Part shown: one piece after another, positions 1-4,789 of the stretch
How the letters are laid out: each line of letters begins with the position of its first letter
Numbering within the stretch: position 1 is the stretch's first letter
Assembly: GCA_049642725.1 (NCBI GenBank)
Contig: JBARPC010000006.1
Coordinates: forward strand, 1 to 15,611
From: JAGLYZ01 sp049642725
Lineage (GTDB): Bacteria; Patescibacteriota; Minisyncoccia; Minisyncoccales; JAGMDC01
DNA length: 15,611 nucleotides
Reading direction: 5' to 3'
Notes under the pieces: model-generated
Seen by the model: the letters and a program-made list of their open reading frames with translations, nothing else
Database searches by the model: none
What the model was told of the DNA's origin: nothing
Translations under genes and position numbers: made by a program

Positions 1-16
1 TTTTTTTTAGGTCTTG

Positions 17-86
17 ACCCCGTAGTAGAAATTTGAATGGGTTTTACCTAAATTTAATATTATTATTCAAATTTTCTCTACGGGGT
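17..86. repeat. Inverted repeat upstream of the first gene
   Basis: The arms are ACCCCGTAG-tag-AAATTTGAAT at 17-38 and ATTCAAATTT-tct-CTACGGGGT at 65-86. That is 19 of 22 complementary positions around a 26-nt AT-rich loop. The right arm ends on the first T of a TTGACA box. The structure could be a transcription-factor site, a cruciform, or the terminator/attenuator of a gene left of the window. Its role is inferred only from position. Confidence 0.7.
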
Positions 87-114
87 TGACAATGTTTTAT
101 CAATAAGGTAATTT
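86..114 (+). promoter_or_regulatory. Putative sigma70-type promoter for the secreted-protein pair
   Basis: A perfect -35 TTGACA lies at 86-91. A weak -10 TAATTT lies at 109-114 after 17 nt. The predicted start is near 121, giving a 20-nt leader that contains AAGGAGGT at 128-135 ahead of the ATG at 141. Confidence 0.5.
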
Positions 115-140
115 TAAGATAAAGAGAAAGGAGGTAAAAA

Positions 141-524
141 ATGAAAAGAAAAGGAATTTTGCTGATAGTGATAATAACAGCAATGATAGGATTGTCATTT
201 TCAGGCAATGCATTGGAAGGATTTTGGGACTCAGTGATTATTGAAGATAGCGAGCTAATAGCTGGTGTTTGGGAAGATATTGAAGGAAGCGTGAATAACG
301 AGAGGAATGAAATTGATGAGAACATTAACAATAAAACACATAATATCTGGGATGAAGTAAATGAAACCATAAGTCCAAACGAGACTAATGTCATAGACAA
401 TCAGACAGTAGATAACGAGACAATATGTAACGAGACGATAAGTTTTATAGAAGATGAGACTCAAAAACTTGACAACGAAACAAGCGATGTATTGATAAAT
501 GAAACAATAGGAGGAGAGAAATGA
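141..524 (+). CDS. Exported acidic protein rich in N-x-T sequons
   Basis: The protein has 127 aa and I recognise no family. A lysine/arginine start (MKRK) is followed by a hydrophobic segment to about residue 21 and a possible signal-peptidase site after SGNA (about 24). The rest is very acidic and has no hydrophobic segment, so it is probably secreted. Residues 64-127 carry eight N-x-T triplets (NKT, NQT and six NET), an extreme density that looks like a degenerate short repeat. The start is fixed by a strong AAGGAGGT 5 nt upstream. Its TGA stop overlaps the next start (ATGA), so the two genes are translationally coupled. A surface, adhesive or glycosylated role is only a guess. Confidence 0.75.
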   Translation: MKRKGILLIVIITAMIGLSFSGNALEGFWDSVIIEDSELIAGVWEDIEGSVNNERNEIDENINNKTHNIWDEVNETISPNETNVIDNQTVDNETICNETISFIEDETQKLDNETSDVLINETIGGEK

Positions 525-1246
525 CAATAACAAGAAACCGGAAGATTGTTTTTGAAGTTACATCGGTTGCGGCGGTAGCTACAATAGTGGCAGCAATTTT
601 ACTTCTTTTGGTTTTTCCGTCAGAGATATCAGAAGTTCCGCCCTCAGAAGAATCAGTGATAATACCGATAATAGATTCCCCGACACCAACACCTACAGCC
701 ATACCATCGCCGACACCTGCAGTTTCGCCAACGCCAACCTTAACACTAACTCCGACACCGACACCTAGACGAGGAGGAGGAGGAGGATATCAAAGACCGC
801 AAGTACAAGCACCAGTACAAGTACCAGTAGAGGAATTAACAGGATTGCAAATTTGCGATGTTGATGGAAAGAACTGCAAGAGAGAAAACATTGATCCACT
901 GATTAATGTATCAAATATCAAACCCGGGGATGAAGGTATAAAGAGCTTCCAGTTAAAGAACGATAATAACAAAGGTGGGTCAGTATATTTACAGATAATC
1001 AATGAATCAACAGATTTAGAGATGTTCAAAGAATATTTTTATTTAGAAGTGGTTTTCAATAATGGAAACGAAACAATAACAGGAAATCTTTCTGAATTAG
1101 AAGAACCGGTAAGCATTGGAGAAATTCAAGAAAAGCAATCATTACCGTTGGAGATGAAATGGTATTTTAGTGAAGATGCAGGGAACGAGTTGCAAGGCAA
1201 GAAAATTAAATTCAAGATTTTCTTTGGACTGGCAGAAGAACAGTAA
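521..1246 (+). CDS. Membrane-anchored TasA/camelysin-like surface protein with Pro-Thr linker
   Basis: The protein has 241 aa. Residues 1-10 are basic and 11-32 form one hydrophobic helix (uncleaved anchor or signal peptide). Residues 53-82 are a PTPTP/SPTP linker, followed by RRGGGGGY, and then a folded C-terminal half from about residue 105. That half has the pattern NVSNIKPGDEG, SFQLKNDN, GSVYLQI, which resembles the TasA/CalY (camelysin) matrix-fibre family. The linker would hold the domain away from the membrane. A GGAGGAG ribosome site at 511-517 lies inside the end of the upstream gene, and the 4-nt overlap suggests coordinated production. Family assignment is from motif memory; localisation is inferred. 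Confidence 0.65.
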   Translation: MTITRNRKIVFEVTSVAAVATIVAAILLLLVFPSEISEVPPSEESVIIPIIDSPTPTPTAIPSPTPAVSPTPTLTLTPTPTPRRGGGGGYQRPQVQAPVQVPVEELTGLQICDVDGKNCKRENIDPLINVSNIKPGDEGIKSFQLKNDNNKGGSVYLQIINESTDLEMFKEYFYLEVVFNNGNETITGNLSELEEPVSIGEIQEKQSLPLEMKWYFSEDAGNELQGKKIKFKIFFGLAEEQ

Positions 1247-1277
1247 TATACAATAACGTACAAAAAAAATTAAAAAT

Positions 1278-1305
1278 AGAGGATTTTATTCCTCTCTTTT
1301 TTTAT
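1278..1305 (+). terminator. Rho-independent terminator after the surface-protein pair
   Basis: A 6-bp stem AGAGGA/TCCTCT has a TTTTAT loop at 1278-1295 and is followed by C and seven T residues. The opposite flank is A-rich, so it could also work in reverse. It closes the 141-1246 unit. Confidence 0.8.
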
Positions 1306-1327
1306 TTATTTTTTAGCAGAAGTAGGA

Positions 1328-1333
1328 TATAAT
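1328..1333 (+). promoter_or_regulatory. Putative -10 box for the MFS gene
   Basis: TATAAT lies at 1328-1333, giving a leader of about 23 nt (AT-rich, no Shine-Dalgarno) before the ATG at 1363. I see no convincing -35. Confidence 0.4.
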
Positions 1334-1362
1334 AATAAAAAGATTTTTTATTTAAATTTTTT

Positions 1363-1998
1363 ATGCTTAAATCCATTAACAAAGTCATTAAAATTTTAAT
1401 TTTCTCTGATGTTTTGCTTTTAACTGGTTTTGGTTTTTTTGAACCAATTTTTGCTATTTTTATTGTTGACAGAATTCAAGGAGGAAATATTGAAATAGCC
1501 GGCTTTGCTATGGCTGTTTATTGGATAACAAAATCCATTGTTCAAATTCCTTTCGGCAAATATTTAGATAAGAATCACGGAGAGAAAGACGACTTACTTT
1601 TTATAATACTTGGCTTTGGATTAGTGAGTATTGCGGCCTTTTCTTTTATTTTTGTTTCTCTTCCTTGGCATATTTATTTTCTTGAAGCGCTCTACGGCAT
1701 AGGCATAGCTATGAATGTGGCCGGCTGGGGAGCTACTTTTACCCGACATATTGACAAAGGCATGGAAGCATTTGAATGGAGCGCTAGAAGCACTTTCGTT
1801 GGTATAGGAGCTGGCATAGCTGGTGCTTTAGGCGGAGTTATTGCTCATCAGTTTGGATTTACAATATTATTTATTGGGGTGGGAATTTTCGCTTTATCTG
1901 GCGCGCTTTTACCGATTTTAATTTGGAAAGATGTTTCTCCGAAAAAGAAAATAGCTTTTAAGGTGCCGAAAATAAAGATTGAAAGAAAAGCACTATAG
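1363..1998 (+). CDS. Half-size MFS-like membrane protein (six helices)
   Basis: The protein has 211 aa and about six hydrophobic segments. The MFS-like N-half loop motif appears as PFGKYLDKNHGEKD (residues about 66-79), matching the G-x-L-[AS]-D-[RK]-x-G pattern after helix 2, and helices 4-5 are rich in G-x-x-x-G. A normal MFS transporter has 12 helices in about 400 aa, so this is half a transporter. It ends with a lysine-rich cytoplasmic tail and a clean stop, with no remnant of a second half downstream. It may dimerise or be a reduced form; the substrate cannot be read from the sequence. There is no Shine-Dalgarno before the ATG. Confidence 0.7.
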   Translation: MLKSINKVIKILIFSDVLLLTGFGFFEPIFAIFIVDRIQGGNIEIAGFAMAVYWITKSIVQIPFGKYLDKNHGEKDDLLFIILGFGLVSIAAFSFIFVSLPWHIYFLEALYGIGIAMNVAGWGATFTRHIDKGMEAFEWSARSTFVGIGAGIAGALGGVIAHQFGFTILFIGVGIFALSGALLPILIWKDVSPKKKIAFKVPKIKIERKAL

Positions 1999-2010
1999 CA
2001 AATCAGATAC

Positions 2011-2040
2011 TTGATACATCAAACCAAAGTTTGTTATAAT
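2011..2040 (+). promoter_or_regulatory. Promoter of the 77-aa gene
   Basis: The -35 TTGATA (2011-2016) and extended -10 TGtTATAAT (2032-2040) are separated by 18 nt. The -35 lies inside a small palindrome, TTGATacATCAA (2011-2022), which could be an operator. The leader is about 48 nt. Confidence 0.6.
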
Positions 2041-2095
2041 AAAGAAATAGCACATAATGTTAAAAATATAGAAAGTAAAGAAAGGAGGAGAAAAA

Positions 2096-2329
2096 ATGAC
2101 GGAAACTAAAATAGAGGTAAAAGATTTGTTTCTGCGGTATCGGGACCATAACGGAAATGATGACGAAGAAACTAAAACGACTAAGGAGCTGACTTTAGCA
2201 AGAGCGATAATTGTTCTTGATGAGCGTGGAAGCGAACGAGAAATTATGGTCCCAAGAAATAAGATAGGCAAGTTGCCAGATATAATAGAAGTAGTGAGTA
2301 TGTTGTATATAGAAAGCAAGCCCAAATAG
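2096..2329 (+). CDS. Small soluble protein of unknown function
   Basis: The protein has 77 aa, is highly charged, and has no signal peptide or membrane segment. The central part (LARAIIVLDERGSEREIMVP) reads as beta-strand-turn-beta-strand and the C-terminus as a helix (DIIEVVSMLY). No family is recognised. An AAGGAGGAG site 5-6 nt upstream makes the start secure. It is a single-gene unit with its own promoter and terminator, which suggests high expression. Confidence 0.7.
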   Translation: MTETKIEVKDLFLRYRDHNGNDDEETKTTKELTLARAIIVLDERGSEREIMVPRNKIGKLPDIIEVVSMLYIESKPK

Positions 2330-2330
2330 C

Positions 2331-2376
2331 CAAAAAAAATACCCACTTTACGATAGTAATAGTGGGTTCTTTTTTA
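2331..2376. terminator. Bidirectional terminator between convergent genes
   Basis: A stem ACCCACT (2341-2347) / AGTGGGT (2361-2367), extended inward by TTAC/GTAA with one bulge, is followed by TTC and six T residues on the plus strand. On the minus strand it is followed by A and eight T residues. It ends the 77-aa gene and could also end the rplT operon coming from the right. Confidence 0.85.
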
Positions 2377-2425
2377 TTCTCTAATCGCTGTTTTTTTATT
2401 ATATTTTTAGACCCAATAGGTGGTT

Positions 2426-2444
2426 GTTGACGTCCGACTTCAAC
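2426..2444. other. Small hairpin downstream of rplT
   Basis: GTTGA/TCAAC arms surround a 9-nt loop in the 83-nt gap between the bidirectional terminator and the rplT stop. It lacks a U-tract, so it is probably a 3' stabilising hairpin or chance. Confidence 0.25.
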
Positions 2445-2459
2445 ATATTATTACTTTTT

Positions 2460-2807
2460 CTATTTTTTTACTTTCTCAACAATTTTTTTGAAAATTTCAG
2501 GATTTTTTTTAGCTAATTCTGATAAGATTTTTCTATCTAACTCAATTTTATTCTTTTTCAAGCCAGCGATGAATTTGCTATAAGAAATTTCCTGTTCGCG
2601 GCAAGCAGCATTAATTTGAATCTGCCAAAGCCGCCTGAAATTTCTTTTTTTAGTTCTTCTGTCTCTGTAAGCATAAGACCAGGCATGAGCCAGCGCATCT
2701 TTAGCTGCCTTATACTTTGATTTTCTGCCCCATTTAAAACCTTTAGCATGTTTTAATATATTTTTTCTGCGCTTATGCGCAGTTGTTCCTCTTTTTATTC
2801 TAACCAT
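2460..2807 (-). CDS. rplT: 50S ribosomal protein L20
   Basis: At 115 aa this has the usual L20 length. It starts VRIKRGTTAHKRRKNILKHAKGF, the family N-terminus that threads into 23S rRNA, and contains the conserved KYKAAKDALAHAWSYAYRDRR and RRLWQIQINAA blocks. L20 binds early in 50S assembly. It is the last gene of the operon, 9 nt after rpmI. The possible AGGAG site lies in the rpmI C-terminus and is rather distant, consistent with coupling. Classical L20 autoregulation was not tested here. Confidence 0.98.
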   Translation of the reverse strand: MVRIKRGTTAHKRRKNILKHAKGFKWGRKSKYKAAKDALAHAWSYAYRDRRTKKRNFRRLWQIQINAACREQEISYSKFIAGLKKNKIELDRKILSELAKKNPEIFKKIVEKVKK

Positions 2808-2816
2808 AATCGTTTT

Positions 2817-3002
2817 CTACGCTCCTAATAACTTTTTAAGTTTTTTTGTTTCCCATTTAGAAACAAGAACCCATTTTCTGGATTGTCTTCTTTTGTTCCC
2901 GCTTTTTTTTGCCAGCTGGTGGTCTTGTCCGCACGGTCTTCGCAAAATTTTTCCAGTTTTAGTAATTTTAAACCTTTTTGTAATAGATTTTCTTGTTTTC
3001 AT
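2817..3002 (-). CDS. rpmI: 50S ribosomal protein L35
   Basis: At 61 aa and strongly basic, it begins MKTRKSITKRFKITKTGKI, matching the L35 pattern K-T-x-K-S-x-x-K-R-F. It is located between infC and rplT as in most bacteria. Its ATG overlaps the infC TGA stop (ATGA at 2999-3002), implying translational coupling. Confidence 0.97.
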   Translation of the reverse strand: MKTRKSITKRFKITKTGKILRRPCGQDHQLAKKSGNKRRQSRKWVLVSKWETKKLKKLLGA

Positions 3003-3511
3003 TGTTTAGTAATTATCATTATTAACCCCCTTGGTTCTTTTTTTAGTTCTCTTTCTATTTTATATGGGATAAGATTTCCTAATATCTCTGTAAATTTATT
3101 GATTTTCTCTTTTGCAAAACCTTGAAGAGCTTTTTCTCTTCCACGGAGACGCATTTCTATTCTTACTTTGTTTCCTTGTTTTAAAAATTTTTCTGCTTGT
3201 TTAGCTCTTATCTCTAAATCATGAGGAGAGATATTAAATCCTATCTTTATTCCTTTTATTTCTCCGCTTTTTTGTTTTTGAGCTGATTTCTTTTCCTGTT
3301 TTTTTTCTGAATATTCGTACTTTCCGTAATCCATTATTTTACATACCGGTATATCTAACTTTTCTGTAATCTGTATTAAATCTAAATTGCGCCCCTGAGC
3401 TATTTGGATAGCTTCATTCAATTTCAAAACTCCTAAATTTTTTCCTGTCTCATCAATTAATCTTACTTCCTTTGCCTGTATTCTATTGTTGACTAATGCT
3501 TTTTTAAACAA
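2999..3511 (-). CDS. infC: Translation initiation factor IF-3
   Basis: The protein has 170 aa. The N-domain begins NNRIQAKEVRLIDETGKNLGV (from about residue 8) and contains QAREx-type AQGRNLDLIQI and KIMDYGKYEY. The linker is lysine-rich (about 72-86) and the C-domain contains IKGIKIGFNISPHDLEIRAKQA. IF-3 binds 30S and checks start codons. The only good start is a TTG at 3511. An in-frame TAA lies three codons upstream and no Shine-Dalgarno is visible. A rare start codon is typical of infC, where it underlies autoregulation in E. coli. The start lies only 19 nt after the tmRNA 3' end, so it must be translated from a transcript that also contains ssrA, or from a processed 5' end. Confidence 0.96.
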   Translation of the reverse strand: MFKKALVNNRIQAKEVRLIDETGKNLGVLKLNEAIQIAQGRNLDLIQITEKLDIPVCKIMDYGKYEYSEKKQEKKSAQKQKSGEIKGIKIGFNISPHDLEIRAKQAEKFLKQGNKVRIEMRLRGREKALQGFAKEKINKFTEILGNLIPYKIERELKKEPRGLIMIITKQ

Positions 3512-3530
3512 ATTATTTTATATATAACAG

Positions 3531-3930
3531 TGGAAGTGAGGGCATTGAAGCCCTGTTCAGAAATTTTGCCAAAATATTTCTACAAGTTTAGTCCATTTTA
3601 TTTTTTCGGAATACTGAATAAAAAATGAACAAAATTTCAATATTCTTAGTTCCTATTTTTAAACAATCATTTGGAACAATATGATTGTCTGTCTCGATAA
3701 TATGGCACCTTCTTTATCTATCGAGAATTAATAAAGAAGATGGCATTACGATTAAACGTAAGCAGGAGCTAATTTTGGACCAGTTGGATATTCGCTTAAC
3801 GCGTTACCAAAAGCCATTTTAGCTTTTTCAAATAAGTTGACACTTATTTTTTTCTCAAAGTTTTGCGAGATTTGAGAAAACTCGACTTGACATACTTTAA
3901 CTCAAATTTCTGTCGAGACCTGGCACTCCC
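3531..3930 (-). ncRNA. ssrA: tmRNA (ribosome rescue RNA)
   Basis: About 400 nt. The 5' end GGGAGTG (3930-3924) pairs over 7 bp, with one G-U, with CACTTCC (3538-3532), followed by discriminator A at 3531. CCA is not encoded. The T-arm AGGGC-TTCAAT-GCCCT precedes the 3' acceptor strand and GGTCTCGACAG follows the 5' strand. Two hairpins precede the tag (a 10-bp TTTTCTCAAA/TTTGAGAAAA and an 8-bp AAATAAGT/ACTTATTT), as in the PK1 region. The tag frame ends with LAPAYV and stop TAA at 3754-3752. A likely resume codon is GCT at 3823-3821, giving about 23 encoded residues. It works with SmpB, encoded directly upstream, to release stalled ribosomes and mark proteins for proteolysis. Confidence 0.93.
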
Positions 3931-3933
3931 ATC

Positions 3934-4383
3934 TTAGATTTTTTCTTTAAGTAATTTTTCTTTTTGTCTTTCAAACTCTCTTTTTTTTATTTTTTCTCTT
4001 TTGTCGTATTCTTTCTTGCCTTTTGCCAATCCAAACAATAATTTTATTTTTCCTTTTTTAGTATACATCTTTAAGGGTATTAAAGTCAAGCCTTTTTGCT
4101 TAGATTTACCGATTAAAGATTTGATTTCTGTTTTTCTTAAAAGCAGTTTTCTGGAACGTTCCGGTTGATAATCCTTTGGAGCGTTTTTTGGCTGATAAGG
4201 AGGGATATTAGCGCCGATTAAAAATAATTCCTGATTTTTTATTACAACATAGGAACCCTTTAAATTAATATGGCCAGTTTTAATTGCTTTTACTTCCTGT
4301 CCAATTAAAACAATACCTGCTTCATAGGTTTCTAAAATCTCATAATCAAAATACGCCTTTTTATTTTGAGCCAAAACACTCAT
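3934..4383 (-). CDS. smpB: SsrA-binding protein SmpB
   Basis: The protein has 149 aa from the ATG at 4383. Conserved blocks are SVLAQNKKAYFDYEI, EAGIVLIGQEVKAIK, the GHINLKGSYVVIKNQELFLIGANIPPY core, and a lysine-rich C-terminal tail (GKKEYDKREKIKKREFERQKEK) of the kind that enters the decoding centre. An in-frame ATG at 4419 would add 12 non-conserved residues and has no ribosome site, so the inner start is preferred. A candidate promoter (-35 TTGTCT, -10 TAAACT, 17-nt spacer) would start transcription almost at this ATG. The stop is 3 nt before the tmRNA 5' end. Confidence 0.96.
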   Translation of the reverse strand: MSVLAQNKKAYFDYEILETYEAGIVLIGQEVKAIKTGHINLKGSYVVIKNQELFLIGANIPPYQPKNAPKDYQPERSRKLLLRKTEIKSLIGKSKQKGLTLIPLKMYTKKGKIKLLFGLAKGKKEYDKREKIKKREFERQKEKLLKEKI

Positions 4384-4390
4384 CAATTTT

Positions 4391-4419
4391 AGTTTACCCC
4401 CACACCATAACAAAGACAA
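4391..4419 (-). promoter_or_regulatory. Candidate promoter of the smpB-ssrA-infC operon
   Basis: Read on the minus strand, TTGTCT (4419-4414) and TAAACT (4396-4391) are separated by 17 nt. Only 7 nt separate the -10 from the smpB ATG, implying a leaderless or nearly leaderless mRNA. The spacer contains one arm of the 4397-4467 inverted repeat. Confidence 0.45.
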
Positions 4420-4467
4420 GAGGTTCTACGATTGATTGATAAGATTATTGTTTGTTTGGTGTGGGGG
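4397..4467. repeat. Inverted repeat in the smpB/small-membrane-protein divergent region
   Basis: An 11-bp perfect inverted repeat, CCCCCACACCA (4397-4407) and TGGTGTGGGGG (4457-4467), lies around a 49-nt spacer. It is GC-rich in an AT-rich intergenic region. The left arm lies within the candidate smpB promoter and the right arm ends 5 nt before TTGACA of the divergent gene. A shared operator is possible; so is a long hairpin in the transcript. Confidence 0.6.
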
Positions 4468-4472
4468 CGTAG

Positions 4473-4501
4473 TTGACAAATATTAGCTTATAGAATATCC
4501 T
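4473..4501 (+). promoter_or_regulatory. Promoter of the 58-aa membrane protein
   Basis: TTGACA lies at 4473-4478 and TATCCT at 4496-4501 after 17 nt. TAGAAT at 4491-4496 is a better -10 by sequence but its spacing is only 12 nt. Confidence 0.4.
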
Positions 4502-4526
4502 AAAAACAGGAGGTTGAGAATAAAAA

Positions 4527-4703
4527 ATGACAGGAAAGTCTTTGTTTTGGGTAATGGTATTCTGTATAATTCTGTCTCTTTGGATATACATAGGCGATTG
4601 GACATGGATTATTGTAGTAGCGACAGGGGGAATTATTGTAGTGGCAAGCTACATTTTAGCGCTGTTAAGAGATGCCAGAAGCCATAGAACATTAACATAT
4701 TAA
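4527..4703 (+). CDS. 58-aa membrane protein with two transmembrane helices
   Basis: It starts MTGKSLFWVMVFCIILSLWIYIGDWTWIIVV in plain reading. Helix 1 spans about residues 5-22, a short tryptophan-bearing turn (GDWTW) follows, and helix 2 spans about residues 27-47. The C-terminus is basic (RDARSHR). No family is recognised. ACAGGAGG at 4506-4513, 13 nt before the ATG, supports translation, and a terminator follows 22 nt after the stop, so it is a stand-alone unit. Two-helix peptides of this size include holin-like, toxin-like and accessory subunits; nothing here decides between them. Confidence 0.7.
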   Translation: MTGKSLFWVMVFCIILSLWIYIGDWTWIIVVATGGIIVVASYILALLRDARSHRTLTY

Positions 4704-4725
4704 AACCGAATATCAAAAAAATTAT

Positions 4726-4757
4726 GAGGCGTTTCATTTTCCGCCCTCTTTTTTTTT
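4726..4757 (+). terminator. Rho-independent terminator after the 58-aa gene
   Basis: A stem GAGGCG/CGCCCTC (6 bp with one bulged C) at 4726-4748 with an AT-rich loop is followed by nine T residues. Confidence 0.75.
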
Positions 4758-4789
4758 GTAAAGAAATAGGGTAAAGTTAAATAATAAAT

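Noticed and set aside
44..400. Antisense 118-codon frame at the start
   Set aside because: It is opposite the first gene, which has a signal peptide and a strong ribosome site.
3531..3930. Protein gene or unexplained gap between smpB and infC
   Set aside because: The segment is accounted for by tmRNA with acceptor pairing, T-arm, pseudoknot-like hairpins and a tag frame.
4384..4419. Upstream ATG start for smpB at 4419
   Set aside because: Adds residues that do not match the SmpB family and has no ribosome site; the ATG at 4383 fits both the family and a promoter.
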